From Syngnathus acus (taxonomy: Eukaryota; Chordata; Actinopteri; Syngnathiformes; Syngnathidae): DNA of 64,000 nucleotides. Below the pieces are notes generated by a model, which was not told the origin of the DNA, searched no databases, and saw only the letters and a program-made list of their open reading frames with translations. The stretch's first letter is position 1, and every line of letters starts with the position of its first letter. The stretch lies in assembly GCF_901709675.1 (NCBI RefSeq), contig NC_051101.1, positions 7,896,501 to 7,960,500 of the forward strand, written 5' to 3'. Made by a program: the position numbers and the translations under genes. This document shows, piece by piece, positions 30,201 through 64,000 of the stretch.

Positions 30201-33200
30201 TCTTTTTCTTTTGTATGATGGATGGCCTCTTAAGATTTATTATAAAAAATAAATTGAAAAAATGCAGGCACTGCAAAAATAAATTTGAGAACTAATGATA
30301 TGGCAGACTTCTACTATACCGTTTTTGATGAAGAAACGTTTTGTGAACTGTTCATTCCAAAATTAGAGGAATATTGTAATTAACATAATGATAATAATAC
30401 TAATAATAAACAAATATTTACCGATATATATATATATATACTATATATACACCAATAAAACAACTACAACTTCTCTTACGATTGCATGAAATGAATGGCA
30501 ATATTTCATTATTCTAATTTCTAGTTCCTGATTGTAAAACTGCCACAATAGGACGGCCGATACGTCGCATCGTGAAATAAATCTGGTGTCGGCACAGATA
30601 CCTGGTATTGAAACAGACACCTGGTATCGGCACAGATACCTGGCATCGGCACAGATACCTGGCATCGGCACAGATACCTGGCATCGGCACAGATACCTGG
30701 TATCGGCACAGATACATGGTATCGCCCATTCATAGTATGCATATATTTTGCAGTATGCTCTGTTTGATGTTAAACGAATTAGCATAAGTACAATCCTTTT
30801 TGCAATCACTAATACAATGAACATAAGGCATATACAGTCAGTTGAAATAGAACGCACATTCTGCCAATTGGCTCACAACGACAGTGAGACAACCAGCGAA
30901 TCGTACCTGAGGTCTGACCAGGTCCATCCAGTTTAGATTCACATTTTGGAAGCGAGAAATCTAGAAAGAAAGAAGAAAGATTAAAACTTGTGGTTTGAAG
31001 ACAGTGAATACAACTAAACCTGTCTCGCAGTTTATAATAATAGAGTAAGAATGATATTTAGTATCGCTTTTAAAAGTTTACAATGTTTCTTGGGGTGCGA
31101 TTGGTGTTTTCTGTATCAACATGAACTTCAGTCAAACACCAAAGACATGTTTTATTTAGTCAAACAAGCCAAACACTGACAAACTCTGTTTCTGGGTCAC
31201 GTCAGTAGATAACAGTAAGAGAAAGCCAGGGATGAGGGGTCAGCTTAGGTCGGTCTCTGCCTCAGCTTCACCCAGCTGTCTCTCGAAAAAGAACAGCATG
31301 GCATATGCTTTCGGATTACAGCAAGCACCTGTTCACTTCCTGTACGTTTCATTTTTTGCAGGAAGACAGGTCCAATGGGAAGATAAGTAAAATCTTACCT
31401 TGCAAGGTGTGTGGAAATTAAAATAAGCAGCAATGCTGCTTGGCTCTAAGCCTGAAAGATGTTTAGGATGCTCAATCGTGCATTACTTTGTGGGCAATTA
31501 CTATATGCATGTAATCTATTTCAGTCATTCTGCAAGCCTAAATGGTAGGATGCCAAGTTTGATCCTCAATCCGATGCTGGGAAGGCCGAGCAGCAGTTTA
31601 GCCTCTCTAAACCAGAAGAGCAGTGGGCTGGCAATGTTCACGCCACACGGATCAAAGCCTGCTGCTGTCTTCAAAGTAAAGGGGAATGTTGTGTGCACAC
31701 TTGAGTGGGAGAGAGCACCGTTTGTGTTGGACAGGCCATGCACAGCTGTTTAGAAGACAAATAGTCTGGTGCGGTGGACAAGCTCACACATGCAGTGAAT
31801 GTAAATGCACTATAAGATGAGTGTAGAGGTGTCAAAATTAATCGGTTAATCGACAACAAATTGATTATCAAAATCATCGCTTCATATTGTCGAAAACGAG
31901 TAATTGTTTAGAACCAGAAGTAAACACAATATAGTAAAGATGAAGCTGGCATGTAGATGGTAAAATTCAGGAATGATAATATGGAGGTGACCCATTTGTA
32001 TACTTAAGTGCATTTTGTTGTTTTTTTGTGATGGGAGCCACCGGTTAACTGAGGCTCTTTCTTATCACATGGGGAATTTGCAGGAGACACGGGCCCGCCC
32101 ACATCCTATTTTTATGACCCCCTACCACATCCTCCTGTGCCTCACTCAGACATCATCCCTCCACCCCCCCCCTCTACCTTACTTCCACGTCCCAAGGCGA
32201 TGGAGGTGGGATGTAGTGATTTATACCTCTGTGCTAGTGCCTTCATTGTGTAATTGGTACTGAAGCTATCCTGATACATTCGGCATCTTAGAGCGGATAC
32301 AAATAGATCACCTCCATATTGTCATTCACGAATATTAGCATATAAATAAATATAAATGCCAGCTTCATCTTTAGGATACAATGAGCATGTGAAAATATTT
32401 CACCAAACATTAGAACTGCAGCAGCAAGGGCACAGACAAAATATGCAAGTCTTTCCTCAAATGGAGAAATGTATAATTTTTTCGAAGCCTGGCTACAATG
32501 TCTTACAACACAGTACAGTCCGAGACACGATGAGATCGGTCCGTTCGTTGAAGAAAAACACATGGGCAGGGATCTCGGTAATACAACATCTTGTTGTATG
32601 TAGTATGCTCAACAAATGAATGAAAAAAAAGTTTACACACTAGGAAATCCAAAGCCCCAAAATAACTTCTTCAGCAGACTGTTGCGGTGCTTTTATATTT
32701 GTCCTAGTTAGTAATTGAGAGATGGCCACACATGACATTGTGGTGAATACAGACTATTTAAAAAAAAAAAGATAAAAATAAAGCGACTCTGTCTTCCTCA
32801 AAACCTCTTTCTTGTTAGGTTGTAAGAAAGCCGACATGTACACAAGGGTCAGCTATTTTGCAACACAGCCTATGTCGATCTGTGCTTTGGTCTTCAACTG
32901 TGACCAACTGCCAATTAGACTGCCCCTTGATATAACCAAAGGAGTTCAGCCTCAACACGGAGTCGACTTTTTCAAGGCGTGGTCCAACCAAACTTGAACT
33001 CTGTAATTTGATGGATGAAGGAGGCTTGTTTACCCTTCAAGTATGCCTATCCCTTTTTTTATCTGTCCTTTCCTAGATTCACTATACTGAAGTCTACTTC
33101 CGTATGAAAAGCATCGTTTTATTTTATTCTCACTGTAAGGTCATTAAAACAGTTCTGAATACAGCAAGAGGTGCACAGAAGATCCTTACGGTTCGATGTA

Positions 33201-36200
33201 TAAATTATTCCCTTGATGTTGAAAATTATTCAACACTACAGGCTGGCATGAGAAACCCTGTCTGCAATGTATTGTGTCTGGTGGACAAAAAAAAAAAAGG
33301 TCTGATATTGTCAAAAGCAAGTTTCCTTGTAAGTTAATGGCCACTGTCCTGTGGCAAGTCAAGTTAGGCCTTAATGAGGATACATATAGCTTAAAATGGT
33401 CTGACAATCGGACATCTTATTGAAGTGTGCATCCAGTAGCTTCTACGCCAATTGAATTTCACAGTGTACTTTTGTTCAATAATGCCAGGGCACACACCCA
33501 GTAACTTCATTATATGTTACTCAAGAGAACATTAAATCAGATAATATTGTAAAAATGTGCAATATTTCGTAGTTATTTTTAGCAGTACTTTGAGACTCGC
33601 TCCATAGAGCTACAACAAATTTGATAGAAGTCAATGGAAACATGTAATCGAGCATCTGATTGTTTTAAATTGACAGGTCGCGGATGAAGGTGAACTTAAA
33701 ATCTAAAGACTACAGTATCTAGGAGTTATGGAATCACACTTCACAGTAAAGTCCATCTGTCTATTTTTAAATACATATAGTGTGCAATTTCTTTTTTTTT
33801 TTTAAACTACTCTCTGGCACTCAATAGCAAGTATTTTTCACTAAGTTCCACTGGTTAGACAAGGACGAAAAGCTTTAATGTCACCTTCACTGACTGAAAA
33901 AGAGCATCAAAGTGCAGAAAGGTTTCCAGAAAAAATAAAACACACTTTAACAAATTAGGGCCTTGGGATCATACTAATTGGGCTCAATTAGGATGACCAG
34001 TAGTGTGCCAAGATTTCTGCATGCAACAGGCTGGCAATCAGTAGGTTGCATGGTGGACAAATGAAAAGAAGTGGGATTGACAATAAAAATAAAAATAAAT
34101 AAAAAAAAATCTGTAATGGCATCATTGTTGAATTGACATTCGGTATAGAGGCATAAATAAAACAAAAACAATGACATTGATCATTTATCTCTCCCCCAGA
34201 AAGCAAAACAGTGCTTGGCCACAACTGTTAGTAGAGGTAGAGAGCACTTTGCAAATTGATAGATTTAGAATACTGACTGAAAAGATCAATATTATGTTTG
34301 CATGGACGAATGAAGAGTGTTAGGTTACACAATAGAGCAATAGTGAAATTAAGAGCATATTAAGGGATTTGAATGAATGTATGAATGAATGAAACAAAAT
34401 GAGTAGGAACAACCCAACAGTTGTTTTCATTAGTTAATTGCTATTCTTCCCTTTGCATTCAATGTTATTCTTTTTTAGAGCAAAAACAAATGTTTTTCAA
34501 TATATTTTCTTCATAATGGTGTTGTTTCCAGAGGCCAAACTCATTTATTTCTCCATCATGAATAGTGTATGAGCTGCCTTTGCTGCCATTTCAACATTCA
34601 AATAACCCAACTTAACTGTGAGCCATCTTCATTGTCTGATGCAGAACAGCCTAGCTATTGGAAATTAGCATTCTGGCGTATGTTCTTAGGAAGACCGTAC
34701 TTGGGATATTTGAGAGACCGTACGCTGTGTTCTTCATAATGAGAAACATCCACCATGCGCTTGAAAGTATCTTGATTGTGATTGGTTAATCAGGATCCAA
34801 GTTTAAACAGAACCCCAGCAGTGCTTACATCATCTAAATTCTGCATATTTATTTGTTTAGAAACACAAATTCGTGAAGAGAGCATGCCGAGGCATCCACT
34901 GCTCTGCATTGCATAGAAAAGGAGACAGTGATTGAAGTATTAATCGAACGATGTAGTGGGTAACTACCATAATAATCACGTGACGCAACAAATTGATCAT
35001 GAAAATGTGGCCAACACGTTCAATTATTGATTTCTATCAATTTTATTAAGTCGCTGTTGCATCTCTGCAAAGAATACATTGAAAGGCACTCAAGAATACG
35101 ATTGTAATGCACATATTTAATCAAAATGGATTGTCCGTCATTAAAATGCATCACATGTAATTTGGTGGATCTGTGTGAATGTCTGTTTGTGCAAGATGGT
35201 GAACAACAGACTCAAAGGCACCAGGTGTCAGAAAGAGAAACAGCTGAGTAAGGGGGGGGGGGGGGGGACAGCTGTTTCTTGTGGGGTGGATAAATGGTGC
35301 TCTTAGGGAGACAGCAAAACCAGAAAATGTACTTTTCAAAAAACTGCAACTGCATTTCATCTCCTTTTAATACCAGGGTCACATGGAGTTTAAAGGTTGA
35401 GAGGGAAAGTAAGACGAAATGATCTCTCTATGCAATATTGAACTATAAATTCACATGCAACAAAACATGATCCGCACAGTGCAAGCATATCCGCTCACCT
35501 GCCACTTCATTAGGAACACCTCTAGAATCCATTGAAATACAGGCCTATAAGGTATTATATGTCCTATGAGGTATTATATGTCACCACACCAGATACTGTA
35601 CATACACAGCCCATTTAGAAGTTTTATTTTGACTTGTAAATGTTTTTTCAATTTGGGAAAAAAATCCGCGATGTAGTGAAGCCGCGATAAACGAAACGCA
35701 AAGTAGCGAGGGATTACTGTAGTGTCTCTCACTCCAACTAAGATTTTTCTACATATATTCACTGTTATTGAAATAGCTTCCTAGTGTGAACCACAAAATT
35801 GGGAACCAGTTATTTTGTTGAACAACAATGGTGCCTTGTGAAATGCAATGCATTATTATGGTTGCAGTTTATTATCGGGTATGGAGTTTACTAGTTTATA
35901 GCAGTGAAGAATGGGACTGCATCATTGTAAGAAGTGTTTATATTTTGGTTGCCTTGATGTGGAAAATCTTGTAATGTGATGCATAATACTGCACTGCTGC
36001 ACTTAACAACAAAGTATTATTAAAAAGACAATAGTGCTGTAAAAGGTGTCTTGATGTCAGAGGCCTTTTGATACTGCTGTGGTATTTCCTCTAGGGTGCG
36101 CAGGTGTACCTAATATTGTGGCACAGCAAGTCTTAAGAATGATGCACATATTTAATAGGATGTCATGAAACGACACCATGCACGCATAAGTACAAATCTG

Positions 36201-36787
36201 TCGTAGCTCTCCTTTCCCAAGCACCATCACAACAACACTACAGTGGATGATGATGTCAGGCCACATAAAACGTGTTTACGTTTTGGATGCATTGTTACAT
36301 TGAGCTTGACTATTCGTATTTGTTGTGACGACGATGCCATTATGTCAGAAAGGCCCCGTCCGATGCATTGTTTTTATCCCTACATGATTGTCCTATAGCG
36401 TGGAGTAATCATTCTGGCCCGGTCTTCGTCAAATATTGATTATAGTGTCCAGTTCGGATATAGGTGCAGTCATCCACGCCTGAGACCTTCAAGCGGGCCA
36501 CGCAGCTCTTGATCACGCACATTTAATGTAGCCTGTCATTAATGCTGGCGATCCACAGCATGACAAGCCGGTTGAATCAAATCAGCCAATGGGTACACGC
36601 GCAGCCTCTTTTTCTAGTCATCGTGAGGCCACCGACACAGACTACCGGTGAGCACACCGACAGTCGTGCAATTACTCCCCCCCTGCATGGAAGCAGACTC
36701 GCCCCTTCCTGACTTACCGGATTTGAAAAACGCCGCTACGTCTGGAGCGTCCTTTGCAGCCTCATCCAGCCCCTCTGCTGCGCTCAT
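618..36787 (-). CDS. trio: trio, 5' part: Rho/Rac GEF, Sec14 and spectrin-repeat region (partial, multi-exon)
   Basis: Trio is a large cytoplasmic exchange factor that activates Rac1/RhoG and RhoA in axon guidance and cell migration. Only its N-terminal third lies here. I placed 15 coding exons in transcript order: 36718-36787, 16748-16822, 15656-15767, 14660-14852, 13607-13711, 13020-13490, 11017-11139, 7611-7802, 7346-7477, 6838-7068, 5808-5930, 5431-5622, 3599-3768, 2568-2742, 618-813. Phases agree at every junction; the sum is 2,560 bases, about 853 codons. The order is a short acidic N-terminus, Sec14/CRAL-TRIO domain (about residues 30-175), then spectrin repeats. Diagnostic strings are [53 protein letters not shown] and [28 protein letters not shown] and [17 protein letters not shown] favour TRIO over its paralogue kalirin. 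The gene continues left of base 1. Teleosts may keep two trio copies; I cannot say which this is. Confidence 0.96.
814..5430 (-). other. trio introns between exons 12 and 15
   Basis: Three introns (814-2567, 2743-3598, 3769-5430) hold no recognisable gene. A truncated interspersed-repeat tail with ATGG units sits at about 4633-4670. The remainder is AT-rich unique-looking sequence. Confidence 0.6.
5431..11139 (-). CDS. trio: trio exons 7-12: spectrin repeats
   Basis: Exons are 11017-11139 ([32 protein letters not shown]), 7611-7802 ([32 protein letters not shown]), 7346-7477 ([20 protein letters not shown]), 6838-7068 ([38 protein letters not shown]), 5808-5930 ([19 protein letters not shown]) and 5431-5622 ([31 protein letters not shown]). 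All are multiples of three and in phase 0, so cassettes could be skipped cleanly. They cover residues 343-673, antiparallel helical repeats that scaffold partners and restrain the exchange activity. Identity to mammalian TRIO is very high. Confidence 0.96.
5931..6837 (-). other. trio intron between exons 10 and 11
   Basis: 907 bases of intron. Apart from a short TATA-type dinucleotide run near 6264, nothing is recognisable. Confidence 0.6.
7803..11016 (-). other. trio intron between exons 7 and 8
   Basis: 3.2 kb intron. Several short open frames occur on both strands, but none has homology that I recognise or is bounded by convincing splice sites. I see no transposon or RNA gene. Confidence 0.6.
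11140..13019 (-). other. trio intron between exons 6 and 7
   Basis: 1.9 kb intron. Around 11994-12013 the string CTTATAACGCGCAGTCCG resembles the edge of a short inverted-repeat element seen in fishes, but no second end was found. Otherwise nothing is recognisable. Confidence 0.5.
13020..13490 (-). CDS. trio: trio exon 6: first spectrin repeat with a histidine-rich insert
   Basis: This 471-base exon (157 codons, phase 0 at both ends) encodes residues 186-342. It starts [20 protein letters not shown], has [17 protein letters not shown] and ends [23 protein letters not shown], the first spectrin repeat and its lead-in. Between LLQRLQSQ and [14 protein letters not shown], where the human protein has a short polar linker, this one has an extended segment containing [15 protein letters not shown]. 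It is the largest trio exon in the window. Confidence 0.95.
13607..16822 (-). CDS. trio: trio exons 2-5: Sec14/CRAL-TRIO domain
   Basis: Exon 2 (16748-16822) encodes [20 protein letters not shown]. Exon 3 (15656-15767) encodes [19 protein letters not shown] and the following basic helix. Exon 4 (14660-14852) encodes the core, including [32 protein letters not shown] and [11 protein letters not shown]. Exon 5 (13607-13711) encodes [19 protein letters not shown] and the NHDDWIE end. Together this is residues 24-185, a complete Sec14-like lipid-binding fold of the Trio/Kalirin type. Exon 3 ends at a GC donor (CCAAG|GCAAGA). The intervening introns are 980, 803 and 948 bases, with only a (GA)n run of note. 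Confidence 0.95.
15231..15263. repeat. (GA)n microsatellite
   Basis: About 15 GA units in the intron between trio exons 3 and 4. Read on the minus strand it gives an artefactual Ser-Leu open frame. Confidence 0.95.
17074..17184 (-). mobile_element. Decayed Tc1/mariner-like transposase fragment
   Basis: On the minus strand a 37-codon open stretch reads [16 protein letters not shown] followed by [13 protein letters not shown]. This resembles the Tc1-family segment around the second catalytic Asp (…NLMPS…, FQQDNDPKHTS). The continuation WPSQSPDLNPIE is not found in any frame nearby, so this is a broken remnant. A string AGTAGAGGCCAAAAAAGATA at about 17622 could be an eroded terminal repeat of the same element. 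Confidence 0.45.
21212..21252. repeat. (TC)n microsatellite followed by poly-T
   Basis: About 13 TC units run directly into about 15 T in trio intron 1. On the minus strand this is a poly-A/(GA)n tract. Confidence 0.95.
22012..22078 (-). CDS. trio: Candidate alternative first exon of trio
   Basis: Within trio intron 1 an ATG at 22078 opens 22 codons plus one base ([16 protein letters not shown]...LIRLS), ending at a good donor, CTCAG|GTAAAG. The end is phase 1, exactly what exon 2 (16748-16822) needs, giving ...[20 protein letters not shown]. An in-frame TAA lies five codons upstream, as expected for a first coding exon. +4 is G but -3 is T, so the Kozak context is moderate. The paralogue kalirin is known to use several alternative first exons. 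No transcript evidence is available here, so this is inference from phase, start and donor together. Confidence 0.55.
24083..24164. repeat. 41-base tandem duplication
   Basis: Two exact adjacent copies of a 41-base unit beginning ACAAAATTGTACAGGATC, in trio intron 1. Identity of the copies suggests a recent duplication or an assembly artefact. Confidence 0.9.
24340..24372. repeat. (TG/CG)n simple repeat
   Basis: Run of TGTG and CGTG units in trio intron 1. Confidence 0.9.
30034..30099. repeat. (GAAT)n microsatellite
   Basis: About 16 perfect GAAT units in trio intron 1, likely length-polymorphic. Confidence 0.97.
30424..30450. repeat. (TA)n simple repeat
   Basis: Short TA dinucleotide tract about 130 bases before the minisatellite. 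Confidence 0.85.
30584..30726. repeat. 19-base minisatellite
   Basis: Seven and a half tandem copies of a 19-base unit with consensus TGGCATCGGCACAGATACC. Copy 2 (30603-30621) is the most diverged, and three adjacent central copies are identical. Since 19 is not a multiple of three, the repeat cycles through all frames and is open on the minus strand in all three, giving a 19-residue cycle (…[19 protein letters not shown]…). I consider the open frames incidental. Confidence 0.93.
30907..30960 (-). CDS. trio: Candidate 54-base cassette exon in trio intron 1
   Basis: A strong acceptor (TTCTTCTTTCTTTCTAG) and a donor (CTCAG|GTACGA) bound 54 bases. Entered in phase 1 from exon 1 and left in phase 1 to exon 2, it is open and adds 18 residues: the junction codon GAT (Asp), then [17 protein letters not shown], followed by the usual G-FHRNEDMK. 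Being divisible by three, it can be included or skipped without a frameshift. I do not recognise the peptide. It could be a species-specific cassette or a chance pair of splice sites. Confidence 0.38.
35252..35269. repeat. Poly-G run
   Basis: An uninterrupted run of about 17 G in trio intron 1. The length is unreliable in most sequencing chemistries. Confidence 0.9.
35501..36122. mobile_element. Putative non-autonomous element with terminal inverted repeats
   Basis: The left end GCCACTTCATTAGGAACAC (35501) and the reverse complement of the right end GCCACAATATTAGGTACAC (36122) match at 17 of 21 positions over the full ends and point inward, bounding 622 bases without a coding frame. The same right-end sequence recurs exactly at 39771-39791. 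This is MITE-like. Ends of this type (ACCTAAT...GTGGC) are common in fish genomes, but I cannot name the family. Confidence 0.5.
35655..35722. repeat. Interspersed repeat containing the GTAGCGAGGGATTACTGTA end
   Basis: CCGCGATAAACGAAACGC followed by AAGTAGCGAGGGATTACTG is related to sequences at 54436-54480 and 54968-55007 in dnah5 introns (TAGCGAGGGAACACT; inverted form TCGACCCTCACTA). It looks like the end of a short dispersed element nested in the larger inverted-repeat element. Confidence 0.45.
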
Positions 36788-37060
36788 GGCTGCGCTCTCT
36801 CGTGCACAAACCGCTCCTCAAAAAATCCACAAACCGGAGCGATTCGGTGTCGGCTCTTGTCACACGAGCAAGCTGGAACCTTTCATCGCAGCAGATCCGA
36901 TCGTGGAATCGGCGCTCCCCTCATTAAGCCAAAGACCTCCTCCTCCATTTTGACAGAGAAGGGAGAAATCCTCACGACCGAGCGGCGGCGCTCCCGAGTT
37001 GAACGGAGAAAGAGAAAGGGAGGGGGTGATATTGTAGTGAGAGAAGGTTGAGGTTTAAAA
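36640..37060 (-). promoter_or_regulatory. trio: CpG-rich promoter/5' UTR region of trio
   Basis: Unlike the AT-rich surroundings, this stretch is visibly dense in CpG and GC (for example the CGGCGGCGCTCCCGAG run near 36980). It contains exon 1 and the sequence just upstream of it. This is typical of a vertebrate CpG-island promoter. No TATA box is evident, and the transcription start cannot be fixed from sequence alone. Confidence 0.6.
36718..36787 (-). CDS. trio: trio exon 1 (start codon)
   Basis: ATG at 36787 reading leftwards gives 23 codons plus one base, ending in donor CCG|GTAAGT. The peptide contains DEAAKD and DVAAFFKS, matching the human TRIO N-terminus (EEAAKD, DIAAFFRSG) but without the long Gly/Ser/Ala-rich leader of the mammalian protein. 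An in-frame TGA lies 11 codons upstream and a G is at -3, so this ATG is well supported. The phase-1 end joins exon 2 (GA TTT CAT) to give [10 protein letters not shown]. The plus-strand open frame across the same bases is a shadow. Confidence 0.9.
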
Positions 37061-38131
37061 AAAAAAAACAAAAAAACACAGGGTAGGAGGATTGGAAACG
37101 ATTGGGGGTGGGATATCCTGGGATTCCGTTTCTGGAGAAGGTGGGGTTGGTGCATTGTGCACCACTTTGAATTTATCCCCCCCTCCCACGTCACTGCGGT
37201 GCTGATGCGGGCCGCGAGGGAGTGTCATTCTTGTAGCTTTTCACACCAGATGAAGCCCACATGATGAGCTCATTGACAGCTCTGCTCGTGTCCAACGTAG
37301 GCGTGTCAGGTCTTGAGTCACAAGGATGGCAGTTTATTCATTCATGTGGTCAAACATTTATGCAATCAGAAAATTAAGTGTCCGTGCTTATCTCTGCTGG
37401 CTTCGAGAAAGACGCTGCCACAGTATGAGGTCATTTGGTCCACCATTCTAATCGTGTACTACCCCTCCTTATAACTCTTCCTTGGCCCTCAGAGATGCGT
37501 TCCAATGCGCTGCTACCATCTAGAGGCGCTCCTTGATAACTTTTTTGAAATGCACTTCATTATCAGGAGGTTTCACCATCGGTTCATTTAAATGTATATA
37601 TTGTATCATTTAAAACACTGACGTGGCCTGACGTGGAGAATTTCTGTACAGCATTTCCATAATTCAATTTTTACAGGTGTCCCTTTACATAGCATTGGTC
37701 ATCTGTAAATTTTATTTAGAGTTGGCTTTATACCTCTCTGATCTTATTATTATTATTTATTATTATTATTATTTTATAATTATTATTATTGCGACGTGAA
37801 AGCATTATATGAATAAAGGGTATTGTATTGTATTGTATTGTATTGTACTGCATATCTCATTCAGATTTGATCGTTATTCATTTATTTGAATCCGTATAGA
37901 CGTATTATATACATTTTGCATTAAGCACGCTCGATCCCCAATTTATAGTGGGAAACGCTACCTCCCCCATGGCCTGCGTTACCTTGGTAACCATATCAAC
38001 AAAACGATGACAATTACACGGAGGTGCAGCGCAGCATAATTTCTTGCGTGATTTTGGAGAAACGTTCGTCAAATCAACACGTTTGTTGACGATTTCAATT
38101 GGAAACGATTAAAAGGAGGAATACATGAGGC
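36788..38131. promoter_or_regulatory. Shared intergenic/promoter interval between trio and dnah5
   Basis: 1.34 kb separates the two divergent start codons. The left half is the CpG-rich trio side. The middle has poly-A runs, ATT-type repeats (about 37744-37790) and a (GTATT)n run (about 37820-37848). The right end has an RFX X-box close to dnah5. No other gene is recognisable. Divergent regulatory sharing is possible but not shown. Confidence 0.6.
37978..37991. promoter_or_regulatory. dnah5: RFX X-box in the dnah5 promoter
   Basis: GTTACCTTGGTAAC is a perfect inverted repeat of two 6-base arms around two bases. It matches the X-box consensus (GTNRCC, 0-3 bases, RGYAAC) bound by RFX2/RFX3, which activate motile-cilia genes together with FOXJ1. 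It ends 140 bases before the dnah5 ATG, in the usual window for ciliary promoters, so cilia-specific expression is the expected output. Binding is inferred. Confidence 0.8.
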
Positions 38132-63464
<25,333 letters not shown>

Positions 63465-64000
63465 GTGAACAACAACAAAAATCTATTTGTCAACAATGAG
63501 TAGGTCGGTGTTGTCAGAAATTACTATGAGCCAAAGGTTTTGAATAATTTTGAGTGCTTTTACGATATAAACACAGTTAATTGGCACCTTTTTTGTGTCT
63601 GTTGAAATTGTTCATTCATTCAACATTTCAACATTTGTGAGAAGATAGAAGTCACTTTACCCTTAAAGTCAGCGCTCTCAGGTTCTGATCGGGCATGTAG
63701 ATCTTTAATTTATGCATTACATTATACGATGATTTCTGGCTGGCAACCAGTTGAGGATCCCCTGCGTACTGCCCATTGTCAGCTGGGATAGGCTCCAGCA
63801 CGCCCGCGACCCTCGTGGGGACAAGCGGTATGGATAATGGATGGATTATACAATGATTTCCCAGTGCATTCCCAGTCATGTTATCATTGGTCCTGGGACC
63901 GCTTGAAGAGCTCTTTTCATCTCGTTGAGTCATGTCAACTGCTGCAGTTCAGTTTACTTCAACTTCAAGTGTTAACACTTTTGATCGACCAAATGAATGG
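63465..64000 (+). other. dnah5 intron 51 (partial)
   Basis: Intronic to the window edge. It contains the interspersed repeat at 63736-63846. No exon encoding the AAA3 P-loop was found before base 64000. Confidence 0.7.
63736..63846 (+). repeat. Interspersed repeat with (ATGG) tail
   Basis: Contains GGCTGGCAACCAGTTGAGG, GGGATAGGCTCCAGCACGCC and CAAGCGGTATGGATAATGG, then ATGGAT. This conserved layout is frequent in fish genomes and supports the teleost call. It is probably a retroelement 3' tail. Related copies are at 39379-39447 (reverse) and about 4633-4670 (truncated). Confidence 0.65.

Larger units (their letters stand above)
16823..36717 (-). other. trio intron 1 (19.9 kb)
   Basis: The intron runs from the exon 1 donor at 36717 to the exon 2 acceptor at 16823. 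It is AT-rich. Named contents are listed separately: the candidate alternative first exon, the 54-base cassette, a Tc1-like scrap, microsatellites, a 19-base minisatellite and an inverted-repeat element. The longest open frames (180 codons at 25585-26127 and 155 codons at 23176-23643, both minus) resemble no protein I know. I see no nested protein gene with confidence. Confidence 0.7.

Noticed and set aside
30441-30857. 138-codon minus-strand frame and overlapping frames
   Set aside because: Produced by the 19-base minisatellite, which has no stops in any minus frame.
36648-36953. 101-codon plus-strand open frame in the CpG-rich region
   Set aside because: It is antisense to trio exon 1 and its promoter; the minus-strand reading matches the TRIO N-terminus and has a proper donor.

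Overview
This is vertebrate nuclear DNA. Introns are long and AT-rich, exons are short with GT-AG (twice GC-AG) boundaries, and the non-coding part holds microsatellites and short decayed repeats of types common in ray-finned fishes. Protein matches, interspersed-repeat tails and compactness point to a teleost; I cannot name the species.

Two large genes lie head to head. On the minus strand, from about 36,787 down to the left edge, is the 5' third of trio (Rho/Rac guanine nucleotide exchange factor): exon 1 in a CpG-rich promoter region, a roughly 20 kb first intron, the Sec14/CRAL-TRIO exons, and spectrin-repeat exons to about residue 853. The gene runs off the window at base 1 before its catalytic DH-PH domains. 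On the plus strand, from 38,132 to the right edge, is the 5' half of dnah5 (outer-arm axonemal dynein heavy chain, gamma type): 51 in-frame exons giving about 2,605 residues through tail, linker, AAA1 and AAA2, ending just before the AAA3 P-loop. The two start codons are about 1.34 kb apart. From established knowledge, human TRIO and DNAH5 are also divergent neighbours on chromosome 5p, which supports both identifications.

The 36.8-38.1 kb interval between the genes carries the CpG-rich trio promoter side and, 140 bases before the dnah5 ATG, a perfect 14-base RFX X-box, the hallmark of ciliary gene promoters. Inside trio intron 1 I find two undescribed-looking coding elements that fit the phase of exon 2: an alternative first exon with its own ATG (22,012-22,078) and a 54-base cassette exon (30,907-30,960). 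The rest of that intron is non-coding, with microsatellites, a 19-base minisatellite, a Tc1-like transposase scrap and a terminal-inverted-repeat element.

All exon boundaries were set by eye from splice signals, reading phase and recalled homology. No search was run. I saw no tRNA, rRNA, CRISPR or bacterial-type feature.
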